The position numbers and the translations under genes are program-made. From Caenibius tardaugens NBRC 16725 (lineage in GTDB: Bacteria; Pseudomonadota; Alphaproteobacteria; Sphingomonadales; Sphingomonadaceae), in contig NZ_CP034179.1 of NCBI RefSeq assembly GCF_003860345.1, positions 1,116,001 through 1,180,000 on the forward strand: 64,000 nucleotides of DNA. Reading direction: 5' to 3'. Shown here in pieces: positions 25,448-35,103 of this stretch (its first letter is position 1; each line of letters starts with the position of its first letter). Under the pieces are notes generated by a model. The model saw nothing but the letters and a program-made list of their open reading frames with translations, did not search any database and was not told where the DNA came from.

Positions 25448-26248
25448 CTATTCTGCCGCGGCCGTCATATCGAGAAAATGCTGTGCGCCGTCAGGCGCGC
25501 GCCAACGCGCCGGGGTGTACCACGGCATCAATACCGGCAGAACCTTTCGCAGAAGGAATAGCGACAACCGGCGATGCACCTTGCGGGTGCGTATCCGCGA
25601 AGCCTTGCGTTCCTGCGGGGTCATGGCCTGCGCATCGATGTCCAGCATCAGCTTTTCCGCGCGGGCATTGAACCGGCCAAGATGCTGCAGCGTTTTCCAC
25701 GTCACCCACAGCCGATGAAAATAGTTGCCGCCCACACGGTGATAGGCCTCGTGCGCGACCATGCGGTGTTCGTATTCTTCGGCCAGATGCCAGCGCCACA
25801 TATCGGCGACTTTCTGATCGGCGCCTTCCAGCAGATCATCGATCTTCTCGAAGATAAATTCGGCATAGATCGGCCCGACGATTTCGAAACCTTGCGCATA
25901 GCCGATATTCCACAGCAGCGGTTTGGTATCGAGAAAGCGCTGGTATTCGTCCGCCATGTCTTGTTCGATCGTTTTCAGCCCGATGTATCCCGCGCGGTAG
26001 AGCGCCTCGTTGTACTGGCGATGGATCAGCGTGTGTGTCGCTTCCTGGCGGATGAAAATCGTCAGATCATCGCGCAGCGGATCGCCATGCGGCAATTGCC
26101 CCCGCACGCGTGCGGCGGTCTTGTTGAGATAGGGCTCCAGTTGCATGATGATGACCGAAAACGCATTGAACATATGCGCAAATTCGCGGTTTGGTGCCCA
26201 TGCGGGCAGTGACTCGCTGAAATCGAGTTGAGGCATCCGGGCTTTCAT
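25448..26248 (-). CDS. Ferritin-like predicted metal-dependent hydrolase (PF10118 type)
   Basis: 266 residues, all helical. Metal-binding motifs of the family are visible: RQEATHTLIHRQYNE near residue 68, and a second carboxylate/His set, EFIFEKID and LAEEYEHRMVAHEAYH near residues 133-170. It is thus likely a di-metal protein in the cytoplasm. The family is only named hydrolase by prediction, and no reaction is established to my knowledge. It overlaps the epoxide hydrolase stop by 4 bp. Confidence 0.85.
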   Translation of the reverse strand: MKARMPQLDFSESLPAWAPNREFAHMFNAFSVIIMQLEPYLNKTAARVRGQLPHGDPLRDDLTIFIRQEATHTLIHRQYNEALYRAGYIGLKTIEQDMADEYQRFLDTKPLLWNIGYAQGFEIVGPIYAEFIFEKIDDLLEGADQKVADMWRWHLAEEYEHRMVAHEAYHRVGGNYFHRLWVTWKTLQHLGRFNARAEKLMLDIDAQAMTPQERKASRIRTRKVHRRLSLFLLRKVLPVLMPWYTPARWRAPDGAQHFLDMTAAAE

Positions 26249-27450
26249 ACAGAGACCTTTTCTGCCGAATGCTGCTGTTCCGCCTCGCCGCGCAAAGGGC
26301 GGAAGAAGGCGCGCAGTTCATCGGTGACCAGTTCGGGCACTTCTGCCGGTGCGAAATGCCCCCCTACCTCGCTGTGGGTCCAACGTTGGATGTTGAAGAA
26401 CGGCTCCATCGTGCTGCGCGGCCAATGGCACACGTCGTGCTCCAGTTTCAAAATGCCAACCGGCACCGGCACGGGCGGTTGCAGATCGTGCGCGGGTTCC
26501 CACGGGGCTTTCCACGATTCATAATAATAGCGCGCCGATGTGCCGATTGTCTGGGTGATCCAGTAGATCATGATCGATGTCAGAAGTTCGTCTTTGGAAA
26601 AGCACTGCTCGACTTCACCACCGCAATCGCTCCAGCTCCGCCGCTTTTCGACCAGCCACGCTGCAAGGCCAACCGGACTGTCGTTCAACCCGTAGCTGAG
26701 GCTTTGCGGCTTGGTGCTCTGGATCGCGGAATATCCTGATTCCTTGGCGAAAAAGTGCGTGGTCTTCTCGTGCCAACCTGCTTCATCGGCTGCATATTGT
26801 TCGACGGCGGGCAGCGGCTTGTTGAAGCAGTCGAGCGGCGCACCGCCCAGGGCGTGCATGCCGATAACAGACGCGTGATATTTGTGCGCAAGCTGCGCGG
26901 TGACGAAGCCGCCCCAGTCGCCGCCATGCACGGCATAGCGATCATAGCCCAGTTCTTCGGTCATCAGGGTGTGCCACAGATCGGCCGTGCGCACCGCGGT
27001 GATGCCCGGCACGATCAGCGGGCTGGAAAAGCCGAAGCCGGGGAGCGAGGGGATAACAACGTCAAAACTGTCAGCCGGATCGCCCCCATGGGCAGCCGGA
27101 TCGGTCAGCGGACCAATCACTTTGGCAAAGTCCCAGAACGTCCACGGCCATCCGTGGCTCATGATCAGGGGCATGGGGTTTGGGCCTTTGCCCCGACAAT
27201 GGACGAAATGAACAGGCACGCCATCGATCACAGTGCGAAACTGGGGCACCGCGTTCATCGCCGCTTCCTGCGCGCGCCAGTCGAACCCATCCTGCCAGTA
27301 CGCAACCAGTTCCTTCAGATAGACGGCATTCGTCCCATATGCCCAGTCGTCGTTGGAAAAATCGGGCGACCAGCGCGCATCGCGCAAACGACGCTGCAGG
27401 GCGGCCAATTCAGCGTCCGGCACGGCAAGATGAAAGGGTTCAACGGACAT
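26245..27450 (-). CDS. Epoxide hydrolase (EHN plus alpha/beta hydrolase domain)
   Basis: 401 residues from the ATG before SVEPFHLAV with GGGAGAG upstream. The N-terminal ~90 residues are the EHN domain (LQRRLRDARW, NDDWAYG, YWQDGFDWR). The hydrolase core has the oxyanion motif SHGWPWTFWDF (residues 98-108), nucleophile Asp178 in HGGDWG, and the closing His in GGHFAP. It opens epoxides to diols. It is first in a two-gene operon with the ferritin-like protein and faces the AraC gene, which may control it. Confidence 0.92.
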   Translation of the reverse strand: MSVEPFHLAVPDAELAALQRRLRDARWSPDFSNDDWAYGTNAVYLKELVAYWQDGFDWRAQEAAMNAVPQFRTVIDGVPVHFVHCRGKGPNPMPLIMSHGWPWTFWDFAKVIGPLTDPAAHGGDPADSFDVVIPSLPGFGFSSPLIVPGITAVRTADLWHTLMTEELGYDRYAVHGGDWGGFVTAQLAHKYHASVIGMHALGGAPLDCFNKPLPAVEQYAADEAGWHEKTTHFFAKESGYSAIQSTKPQSLSYGLNDSPVGLAAWLVEKRRSWSDCGGEVEQCFSKDELLTSIMIYWITQTIGTSARYYYESWKAPWEPAHDLQPPVPVPVGILKLEHDVCHWPRSTMEPFFNIQRWTHSEVGGHFAPAEVPELVTDELRAFFRPLRGEAEQQHSAEKVSV

Positions 27451-27593
27451 GGGCTCTCTCCCGCAGATGGCGTTACGCGGGGAAGTATGCCTGCCCAGGA
27501 TCGGCGCGCCAGACCGCAATCGCGGTCATCAGGGGGACATTTCTTGTCAAACGGGTAGTCTATGGGTAGCATGGCGGCCAAGGAAGATCGGCA

Positions 27594-28745
27594 ATGACTG
27601 GCGCTAAATCCGCTATGCGAAAATCCTCTGTGCGGAGGCTGGCTGACACGCTTCCTGCCGATCTGTTGCGCCCGATTCTTTCCGCCCTCAAGGCGCGCGA
27701 TCCTTCCGCTTTTTCCGCGCTTGATCAGCTTTGTCCCGAGAAGTTGCCAGAGTCGGTGCTGACCGGGGCTATCGCATCGGTGGAACGCCCCGTTTTTGCG
27801 GAACTGTACGGACGCAGTGCCGTGGCGCTGGCGGCTGCCATCAGCGGCGACCCGCGTGACGCGCAGGAATATGCCTCGCGCGTGGAGTTTATGCTGACAG
27901 TGCTGCGCAACAGCGCCACATTACGCGATGCCGTGGACAGCATGACCCGCTTCAATGCGCTGATGGGCGATCATGGGGTGATGATCACGGCCTGCGCGGA
28001 CGAAGGTTTCGACCGGATCGTGATTGATCTCGATCCGTCGTTACCGCATGCCCCCGCATGTCTGTGGACGGCCTGTATCCTGTTCATCCTCAATATGCTG
28101 TCGTGGTTGCGCGGTGTGCGTATCAAGGTAGCCGAAATCGGGCTGACAGATCCGGCAGATACCGAACCGGACCCTTGCCTTACCTATCTCGCCATTCCCG
28201 TGCTGATGGGGCAGGCAGACTGCTATATCCGGCTCGCCACAGGAACGCTGGAAGAGCCGGTGTCCGCCCATGCGGATAGCCGCACAGACGACCTCCACCT
28301 GTTATGTCACGATCCGGGTTATTGGCATGAAGCCGGGACATCGTTTCTGATGCAGGTGGATCAGGCTTTTACCCGGATTACCGAAGGATCAGGGCGTTGC
28401 CCGGACCGGGTGGCACTTGCCCACGCGCTGGGCCTGAGTCCGTCCACACTCCACCGCCGTCTCCAGCAAAACGGGACGAGTTTCCAGCGGGTCAAAATTG
28501 CCTGGCAACACAAGACAGCACTTTTCCTGATCGGTCGGGGCGACACGATAGATACGGTGGCGCGCCATCTCGGGTTCACCGATGCGCGCAGTTTCCGCCG
28601 CGCCTTTATCGCATGGACCGGGCGCACACCTTCATGGTTTCGGGCGTCGTTCCGGACTGGCGCCCATGGTGAAAGCCGGGCTGGAACGCGGCCCGCCGTT
28701 CAAGACCGAACAGATCGCGCGCCATCCCATCGGCCATCTCGGTGA
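27594..28745 (+). CDS. AraC-family regulator (Arabinose_bd-type N-domain)
   Basis: 383 residues. The N-terminal ~230 residues resemble the arabinose-binding-like ligand domain of OruR/PchR-type regulators. Residues ~255-345 hold two HTHs (VALAHALGLSPSTLHRRLQQNGTSFQRVK; IDTVARHLGFTDARSFRRAFIAWTGRTPSWFR). The reading frame runs ~40 residues past the normal AraC end, into sequence whose other frame encodes an SDR remnant, so the tail is probably read-through. It is divergent from the epoxide hydrolase operon, which it likely regulates. Confidence 0.88.
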   Translation: MTGAKSAMRKSSVRRLADTLPADLLRPILSALKARDPSAFSALDQLCPEKLPESVLTGAIASVERPVFAELYGRSAVALAAAISGDPRDAQEYASRVEFMLTVLRNSATLRDAVDSMTRFNALMGDHGVMITACADEGFDRIVIDLDPSLPHAPACLWTACILFILNMLSWLRGVRIKVAEIGLTDPADTEPDPCLTYLAIPVLMGQADCYIRLATGTLEEPVSAHADSRTDDLHLLCHDPGYWHEAGTSFLMQVDQAFTRITEGSGRCPDRVALAHALGLSPSTLHRRLQQNGTSFQRVKIAWQHKTALFLIGRGDTIDTVARHLGFTDARSFRRAFIAWTGRTPSWFRASFRTGAHGESRAGTRPAVQDRTDRAPSHRPSR

Positions 28746-28850
28746 TCCGCGCGACGCGGCTTCCGGCGTTCCCTATCTCGCCTCGGATGAAGCGAGCTTC
28801 TCTACCGGGACCGCGTTCAGATCGATGGCGGGTATCTCGCATGGCAACGC
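28650..28850 (+). pseudogene. Degraded 3' end of a short-chain dehydrogenase gene
   Basis: A frame overlapping the AraC 3' end reads PMVKAGLERGPPFKTEQIAR, then HPIGHLGDPRDAASGVPYLA and SDEASFSTGTA, a classic SDR C-terminus. Near 28812-28820 the frame must shift by one base to continue as QIDGGYLAW, the usual SDR end. There is no N-terminal half or cofactor loop upstream, where the intact AraC gene lies. It is a remnant left by deletion or recombination and should not be counted as an enzyme. Confidence 0.7.
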
Positions 28851-28920
28851 TATTCCTGCGCGAACATCCCGTGCGGCTGCCACACGGGTATTCGCAGGGG
28901 CGCGTCAGCCGATAGGGCAA

Positions 28921-29817
28921 TTACACCGCATGGTCTGCGGCAATCCGATTGGCAACGCCCACCCAGTTCTCATACAGCGTGTCGATCTTGCTCCGCATTA
29001 CCGGATCGGCGGCGCGGGATGGGTCGCCAAGCAGCGCAAGTGTGCGCGAAAGATTGTAACCGGCGATCGGCAGCCCGACGACGCCATCGCACTGCATGGA
29101 TAAAGGCGCCGTGGTTATGCCCAGCCCGGCGGCCACCATGCGCATGCAATAATCGTCATTTTCGCTTTTCAGGGCAAAACGGGGGCGGATACCGTGCTGG
29201 GTGAAAAACCGGCTCGTGTCCGCCAGCGCTTCGCACGAACGCCGCGCAATCATCACTTCGGCGGCAAGATCCTCTGGCGCCAGCAGCGTCTGGCCCACCA
29301 GCCGATGCGTGCTGGCCACGAACATGACGTAAGGTTCCGTTAGGAGAGGCATGACATGCGCCCCCTCCTCCCCCGGTCGCTGCACCAAGAGCAGGGCATC
29401 CACACGGCCTGATGACAAGGCGGCACGCAGGACGGTATCGCCGCCCACGATCAGTTCCAGATTGAACTCTGCTGGCAGGGCCGCAACCAGCCTTTGCAGC
29501 ATGGCCCCCGCGATCGAAGGGATCACTCCCAGCTTCAATGTCGGCCAGGGCCGCAACGCGGATTGGTTCAGGCCCGCCGCAGCGTCGAATTGCAGCTCAA
29601 TCGCGCGGGCGATCGGCAGCAATCGCGCACCGGTTTCGGTCAGCCGCACGCGTTTGCGATCGCGCGTCAGTACCGGGCTGCCAATCAGGCGTTCCAGTTC
29701 CGCAATCCCGGCTGAGAGGGTCGGCTGCGTAACACCGATACGTGCCGCCGCCTGTGTGAAGGTGCCGGCTTCCACGACAGCGAGGAACTGACGCATATGC
29801 GCGCGCTTGAAGATCAT
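28921..29817 (-). CDS. LysR-type regulator facing the leucine operon
   Basis: 298 residues. The N-terminal HTH is standard (FLAVVEAGTFTQAAARIGVTQPTLSAGIAELERLIG, landmark), followed by a periplasmic-binding-like effector domain (KLGVIPSIAGAMLQRL; VMIARRSCEALADTSRFF). It is divergent from the isovaleryl-CoA dehydrogenase operon, 132 bases away, and probably regulates it. Leucine operons in other proteobacteria more often use MerR-type LiuR, so this would be a different arrangement. An inverted repeat overlaps its start codon. Confidence 0.9.
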   Translation of the reverse strand: MIFKRAHMRQFLAVVEAGTFTQAAARIGVTQPTLSAGIAELERLIGSPVLTRDRKRVRLTETGARLLPIARAIELQFDAAAGLNQSALRPWPTLKLGVIPSIAGAMLQRLVAALPAEFNLELIVGGDTVLRAALSSGRVDALLLVQRPGEEGAHVMPLLTEPYVMFVASTHRLVGQTLLAPEDLAAEVMIARRSCEALADTSRFFTQHGIRPRFALKSENDDYCMRMVAAGLGITTAPLSMQCDGVVGLPIAGYNLSRTLALLGDPSRAADPVMRSKIDTLYENWVGVANRIAADHAV

Positions 29818-29836
29818 AGAAAAAATCTATCGTAGA
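29816..29836. promoter_or_regulatory. Nested dyads over the LysR start codon, candidate autoregulatory site
   Basis: ATAGA (29816-29820) and TCTAT (29826-29830) pair around five A, and the overlapping TCTA-TCG-TAGA (29826-29836) forms a second dyad. The first includes the LysR start codon. LysR proteins often bind dyads in the divergent gap between their gene and the target operon. Confidence 0.4.
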
Positions 29837-29949
29837 CTCCTTCATATTTCAATTTTTCCTTTTTCAGTATCCGTCTTAGATTGGCTTTCAACGCTCCTCC
29901 AACCCGGGTCTCCTGGTCAGGGGTCTCTCAGATACGAGAAAGACACGCC

Positions 29950-31119
29950 ATGCGCGCCACCCCCGAGTTCGATTTTGCCCTTCCCGAAAGCGCGATGATG
30001 ATCCGCGCGGCGACTGCCCGCTTCGCCGACGAACAGATTGCACCGCTGGCCACGAGGATCGATGCGGAGGACTGGTTCCCGCGCGACGAACTCTGGCCGC
30101 AGATGGGCGCGCTGGGCCTGCACGGGATCACTGTGGAAGAGACCTGGGGCGGGCTTGGGCTCGGCTATCTCGATCACGTGATCGCGGTGGAAGAAGTCAG
30201 CCGGGCCAGTGGTTCGATCGGTCTTTCCTATGGTGCGCATTCCAATCTCTGCGTCAACCAGATCCGCCGCTGGGGCACGGACGAGCAGAAAGCGCGTTAC
30301 CTGCCCAAGCTGATCTCGGGCCAACACCTGGGCAGCCTTGCCATGTCGGAAACGGGCGCCGGGTCGGATGTGGTCGCCATGAAGCTGCGTGCGGATAACG
30401 TCGCGGGCGGATACCGCCTCAACGGCACCAAGTTCTGGATCACCAACGCCACTTATGCCGATACGCTGGTCGTCTATGCGCGAACCGACATGAACGGCGG
30501 CAGCCGGGGGATCACGGCTTTCCTGATCGAAAAAGGTATGCCCGGCTTTTCCATCGGCCAGAAGATCGACAAGATGGGCCTACGCGGATCGCCCACCGCC
30601 GAACTGGTGTTCGACGATTGCTTCGTACCGGAAGACAATATCATGGGGCCGCTCAACGGCGGGGTCGGCGTGCTGATGAGCGGGCTGGACTACGAAAGGG
30701 TGGTGCTGGCCGGGATGCAGATCGGCATTATGCAAGCCTGCCTCGACGTGGTTATCCCCTATGTCCGCGAACGCCACCAGTTCGGCAAACCGATCGGGGC
30801 CTTCCAGTTGATGCAGGCGAAAGTGGCAGATATGTACGTGGCCCTGCAATCAGCCCGCGCCTATGTCTATGCAGTCGCCCGCGCCTGCGATAGCGGGCAA
30901 ACCACCCGCTTCGACGCCGCCGGGGCCATTCTCCTGGCCTCTGAAAACGCCTTTCGCGTAGCAGGCGAAGCGGTGCAGGCGCTGGGTGGCGCGGGCTACA
31001 CGAAGGATTGGCCGGTGGAGCGGTTCCTGCGTGACGCCAAGCTGCTCGACATCGGCGCGGGCACCAACGAAATCCGCCGGATGCTGATCGGGCGGGAACT
31101 GATCGGGGCTACGCCATGA
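29950..31119 (+). CDS. liuA: Isovaleryl-CoA dehydrogenase
   Basis: 389 residues from the ATG with GAGAAAGA about 5 bases upstream. Acyl-CoA dehydrogenase landmarks are present: [21 protein letters not shown], and [14 protein letters not shown]. The catalytic base is read as Glu249 in [11 protein letters not shown], the position that carries the base in the isovaleryl branch (GLDLER in human IVD), not the usual C-terminal Glu. It converts isovaleryl-CoA to 3-methylcrotonyl-CoA, passing electrons to ETF. The carboxylase genes that follow confirm the pathway. Confidence 0.92.
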   Translation: MRATPEFDFALPESAMMIRAATARFADEQIAPLATRIDAEDWFPRDELWPQMGALGLHGITVEETWGGLGLGYLDHVIAVEEVSRASGSIGLSYGAHSNLCVNQIRRWGTDEQKARYLPKLISGQHLGSLAMSETGAGSDVVAMKLRADNVAGGYRLNGTKFWITNATYADTLVVYARTDMNGGSRGITAFLIEKGMPGFSIGQKIDKMGLRGSPTAELVFDDCFVPEDNIMGPLNGGVGVLMSGLDYERVVLAGMQIGIMQACLDVVIPYVRERHQFGKPIGAFQLMQAKVADMYVALQSARAYVYAVARACDSGQTTRFDAAGAILLASENAFRVAGEAVQALGGAGYTKDWPVERFLRDAKLLDIGAGTNEIRRMLIGRELIGATP

Positions 31120-32717
31120 GCGCGCCGGTCCTCGCCAGCAGCCTCGATCTCTCTGCCCCCGAAGCGCAAGCGCGCGCGGCACATAACCGCGCACTTGCCG
31201 CAGACCTTCGCTTGCGCGTGGCGCAGACTGCGCGCGGTGGCGATGAACGCAGCCGTGAACGGCACATGGCGCGCGACAAGCTGCTGCCGCGTGAACGGGT
31301 GGAACACCTCCTCGATCCCGGCGCATCCTTTCTCGAGATCGGCCAGCTTGCCGCAAATGGGATGTATGGTGACGAAGTTCCCGGCGCCGGGATCATTACC
31401 GGGATCGGGCGCGTTTCCGGCCGCCAGTGCATGATTTTCGCCAATGATGCGACCGTCAAGGGCGGCACCTACTTCCCGATGACCGTGAAAAAGCACTTGC
31501 GCGCGCAGGAGATCGCACAGGAAAACCGCCTGCCATGCATCTATCTCGTCGACAGCGGCGGCGCGAACCTGCCCAATCAGGCAGAAGTGTTCCCCGATCG
31601 CGATCACTTCGGCCGGTTTTTCTACAATCAGGCGCAGATGAGCGCGCAGGGCATCCTACAGATCGCCAGTGTCATGGGCAGTTGCACCGCAGGCGGCGCC
31701 TATGTCCCGGCGATGAGCGATGAAACCGTGATCGTGAAAGATCAGGGCACGATCTTTCTCGCCGGACCGCCGCTGGTGCAGGCGGCAACGGGGGAAGTCA
31801 TCTCTGCCGAGGATCTGGGCGGCGGCGACCTGCATGCGCGCAAATCCGGCGTGGTCGATCACCTTGCCGATGATGACGAACATGCGCTGACGATCGTGCG
31901 CGATATCCTCTCACACCTCGGCGCCCCGTTGGATGCCGGTATTGCGCGCCGCGCGCCGCGCCCCCCGAAGTTCGCCGCAGAAGACCTGTACAGTATCATT
32001 CCCGAAGATGTCCGCGCGCCCTATGACGTGCACGAAATCATCGCCCGGCTGGTTGACGCATCCGAGTTTCACGAGTTCAAGGCGCTCTATGGCAGCACGC
32101 TGGTCTGCGGCTTTGCCCATATCCACGGGATGCCGGTGGCGATCCTGGCCAACAACGGGGTGCTGTTTTCCGAAAGCGCGCAAAAGGGTGCGCACTTCAT
32201 TGAACTGGCTTGCCAGCGCGGCATACCGCTGCTGTTTCTTCAAAACATTTCCGGCTTCATGGTTGGCGGCAAGTATGAGGCGGAAGGCATCGCCAAGCAT
32301 GGTGCCAAGCTGGTCACGGCCGTGGCGACCGCCACTGTGCCGAAGATCACCCTGCTGATCGGTGGCAGCTTCGGCGCAGGTAACTACGGCATGTGTGGGC
32401 GGGCCTACAACCCACGCTTTCTGTTCACCTGGCCCAATGCCCGGATCAGTGTGATGGGCGGGGAGCAAGCCGCCAGCGTGCTGGCCACAGTCCACCGCAA
32501 CGCCGATACCTGGACGCCCGACGAGGCCGAGGCATTCAAGGCAGCGATCCGCCAGAAATACGAGGACGAAGGCAACCCCTACTACGCTACGGCGCGTCTG
32601 TGGGATGATGGGATCATCGACCCAATCCAGACGCGTGAGGTTCTCACTCTCGCTCTCGAAGCCTGCCTCGAGACCCCCATCCCCGAGCGCCCCGCGTTCG
32701 GTGTGTTCAGGATGTAA
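31116..32717 (+). CDS. liuB: 3-Methylcrotonyl-CoA carboxylase, beta (carboxyltransferase) subunit
   Basis: 533 residues, typical for the MCC beta subunit. Both carboxyltransferase halves are present: [41 protein letters not shown], then [22 protein letters not shown] and [16 protein letters not shown] (landmarks). It transfers carboxyl from biotin to 3-methylcrotonyl-CoA, giving 3-methylglutaconyl-CoA. The start overlaps the liuA stop by 4 bp. Confidence 0.94.
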   Translation: MSAPVLASSLDLSAPEAQARAAHNRALAADLRLRVAQTARGGDERSRERHMARDKLLPRERVEHLLDPGASFLEIGQLAANGMYGDEVPGAGIITGIGRVSGRQCMIFANDATVKGGTYFPMTVKKHLRAQEIAQENRLPCIYLVDSGGANLPNQAEVFPDRDHFGRFFYNQAQMSAQGILQIASVMGSCTAGGAYVPAMSDETVIVKDQGTIFLAGPPLVQAATGEVISAEDLGGGDLHARKSGVVDHLADDDEHALTIVRDILSHLGAPLDAGIARRAPRPPKFAAEDLYSIIPEDVRAPYDVHEIIARLVDASEFHEFKALYGSTLVCGFAHIHGMPVAILANNGVLFSESAQKGAHFIELACQRGIPLLFLQNISGFMVGGKYEAEGIAKHGAKLVTAVATATVPKITLLIGGSFGAGNYGMCGRAYNPRFLFTWPNARISVMGGEQAASVLATVHRNADTWTPDEAEAFKAAIRQKYEDEGNPYYATARLWDDGIIDPIQTREVLTLALEACLETPIPERPAFGVFRM

Positions 32718-32737
32718 GCGATGGAAACAATGCCAGC

Positions 32738-34597
32738 ATGGCCCGCAACCGCATGATCGGGTCGCTACTCATCGCCAATCGCGGCGAAATCGCCTGCCGG
32801 ATCATCCGCACGGCGCGTCGGATGGGTATCCGCACGATCGCGGTCTATTCCGACGCCGATGCGCAGGCCCTGCACGTGCGGTCCGCGGACGAAGCCGTGT
32901 CTATTGGCCCTTCGCCCCCGCGTGAAAGCTATCTGGCAGGAGACAAAATCCTTGCTGCGGCAAAGCAGACCGGTGCCGAAGCGATTCATCCGGGTTATGG
33001 CTTCCTCTCGGAAAACGCCGAATTCGCGCAGGCCGTACTGGATGCGGGGCTTGTCTGGGTCGGCCCGAAGCCAAAATCGATCACGGCCACGGGCCTCAAG
33101 GACGCGGCCAAGAAACTGATGCAGGATGCCGGTGTGCCCACCACGCCCGGCTATCTGGGTGAGAACCAGGACCCCGCACATCTTGCCTCGGAAGCCGGCA
33201 AGATCGGCTACCCGGTATTGATCAAGGCGGTTGCCGGCGGTGGCGGCAAGGGCATGCGGCTGGTCGAAAAAGCGGAAGATTTCTCCGATGCGCTCGCGTC
33301 CTGCCAGCGTGAGGCGGCATCTTCTTTCGGCAATGCCCATGTGCTGATCGAAAAGTACATTGTTTCGCCCCGCCACATTGAGGTGCAGGTCTTCGGTGAC
33401 AGCCACGGCAACGTCGTCCATCTGTTCGAACGCGACTGTTCATTGCAGCGCCGTCACCAGAAGGTGATCGAGGAAGCCCCCGCCCCCGGCATGGACCCAG
33501 TGACGCGTGCGGCGATCTGTGCGGCGGCCGTGCGCGCCGCCAAGGCGGTGGACTATGAAGGCGCGGGCACGATCGAATTCATTGCCGATGGATCGGAAGG
33601 CCTGCGCGCCGACCACATCTGGTTCATGGAGATGAACACGCGCCTGCAGGTTGAACACCCGGTGACGGAGGAAATCACCGGGCAGGATCTGGTGGAATGG
33701 CAACTGCGCGTCGCCAGTGGCGAACCGCTGCCCAAACAGCAGGAAGACCTCTCGATCAACGGCTGGGCGGTGGAAGCGCGCCTTTACGCGGAAGATCCGG
33801 GCAAAGGCTTCCTGCCCTCGACCGGCCGGCTCGATGTGCTGCGTTTCGGCGATGCCCCGGGTGGCCGCATCGATACCGGCGTCTATGAACAGGCGGAGGT
33901 TTCACCGTTCTACGATCCGATGATTGCAAAAGTGATCGCCCACGGCGCCACCCGCGATCAGGCGATCGCGCGTCTGGGCGATATGCTCGAAGGGACGGCG
34001 GTCTATCCGGTCAAGACCAACGCCGCGTTCCTCGTGAAGGCGCTGGCCCACCCGCAGTTCCGGGCAGGCACTGTCGAAACCGGGCTGATCGGCCGCGATG
34101 GCGAGGCCATGGCCGTACCGCCGATCCCGTCGGAGGCGGCGCTGGGCAAGGCGACGATACAACTCGTGCCGAACAGCGCCGTGCCGGGTTTCCGCCTCAA
34201 CGCTGCACCGCGCCGCCGCGCGCAGTTCCTGCTCGATGGCGAAGCGATGGAAATCGCGCTGACCGGGCACGGAGTCGATCATCCGGCAGAATCCACGCTT
34301 GTCACTGAAAAAGGGCAGGTGTGGCTGCTTTCGCCATGGCGCAAGCAGGGCACGCATGGCGCGGTAATCGGTGATGGCGCCATCGTGGCGCCGATGCCCG
34401 GAAAAATCATCGCCGTGGATGTGCGCGCGGGCCAGAATGTCACCAAGGGCCAGAAGCTGCTGACGCTCGAGGCCATGAAAATGGAGTACACGCTGACCGC
34501 GCCGTTCGATGGCACAGTGACGGAATTGCAGGCTGTGACCGACGCGCAAGTACAGGTTGATGCCCTGCTGGCGAAGATCGCGGAAAAGGCGGCCTGA
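32738..34597 (+). CDS. liuD: 3-Methylcrotonyl-CoA carboxylase, alpha (biotin) subunit
   Basis: 619 residues. Biotin carboxylase at the N-terminus (LLIANRGEIACRIIRTARR; AVAGGGGKGMRLV; EMNTRLQVEHPVTEEITGQDLV), a linker, and a C-terminal biotinyl domain with Lys581 in EAMKMEY. It carboxylates biotin with ATP and bicarbonate. It follows liuB by 20 bases. The window does not contain the next steps of the pathway (methylglutaconyl-CoA hydratase LiuC, HMG-CoA lyase LiuE), which must be elsewhere. Confidence 0.94.
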   Translation: MARNRMIGSLLIANRGEIACRIIRTARRMGIRTIAVYSDADAQALHVRSADEAVSIGPSPPRESYLAGDKILAAAKQTGAEAIHPGYGFLSENAEFAQAVLDAGLVWVGPKPKSITATGLKDAAKKLMQDAGVPTTPGYLGENQDPAHLASEAGKIGYPVLIKAVAGGGGKGMRLVEKAEDFSDALASCQREAASSFGNAHVLIEKYIVSPRHIEVQVFGDSHGNVVHLFERDCSLQRRHQKVIEEAPAPGMDPVTRAAICAAAVRAAKAVDYEGAGTIEFIADGSEGLRADHIWFMEMNTRLQVEHPVTEEITGQDLVEWQLRVASGEPLPKQQEDLSINGWAVEARLYAEDPGKGFLPSTGRLDVLRFGDAPGGRIDTGVYEQAEVSPFYDPMIAKVIAHGATRDQAIARLGDMLEGTAVYPVKTNAAFLVKALAHPQFRAGTVETGLIGRDGEAMAVPPIPSEAALGKATIQLVPNSAVPGFRLNAAPRRRAQFLLDGEAMEIALTGHGVDHPAESTLVTEKGQVWLLSPWRKQGTHGAVIGDGAIVAPMPGKIIAVDVRAGQNVTKGQKLLTLEAMKMEYTLTAPFDGTVTELQAVTDAQVQVDALLAKIAEKAA

Positions 34598-35103
34598 CAT
34601 GGGGGCGGAAGGCCTCACCACAAATGCAATCCGGGCCCATGCGGGCGCTCTCAAACTGGATGGCAAAATGTTTGACGCCCCCCATCTGAAGGCCCCCTGC
34701 CAATTGCTTGGAAAGGTCTGCCCCTTGGATAGGTCCAACAAACAATCGCCTGCAACGGCCAGATATGATGCCGGACCCGTTCGCTTTTCACCCAAGCTTT
34801 TGCAATCACAATATTTTAATGCAGGTTCGGAAAACTTCGACTTTGGGGATTCCGCTATTTTTCCAAATGTGTTCCGCCGCTTTTGCGAAAATTTTTCTTG
34901 CATCATCCAATGATTTACGTTCGAATTGGAGTATAGTTATCCAATGCGCAATCTTGAACCGATCTCGATCGATTTATGATTATTGGCATACTTCCTCATA
35001 GATCGAGGAGTTTGCATCACCACGTGGTGAAACCAGTATCGTATCGTTTACCATCCGAAACGGGGGGAATGGTGGGCATCAGCTTTGACAGAAAATCGCC
35101 ATC
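34598..35103. other. 506-base gap without a convincing gene
   Basis: After liuD the sequence becomes AT-rich from about 34790. A 104-codon frame begins at ATG 34600, but it has no ribosome site, no recognisable domain and odd composition, so I do not call it. The palindrome at 35016-35029 is the only clear structure. Confidence 0.6.
35016..35029. promoter_or_regulatory. 14-bp perfect palindrome upstream of an AraC-type regulator
   Basis: TCACCACGTGGTGA is its own reverse complement and lies 75 bases upstream of the AraC gene start, in the AT-rich gap. The form is that of a dimeric regulator site; AraC proteins usually bind direct repeats, so another protein may use it. There is no data on the ligand. 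Confidence 0.5.

Noticed and set aside
34600-34913. 104-codon frame in the gap after liuD
   Set aside because: It has no ribosome site, no recognisable domain, and a shift to AT-rich DNA midway. It is more likely chance.
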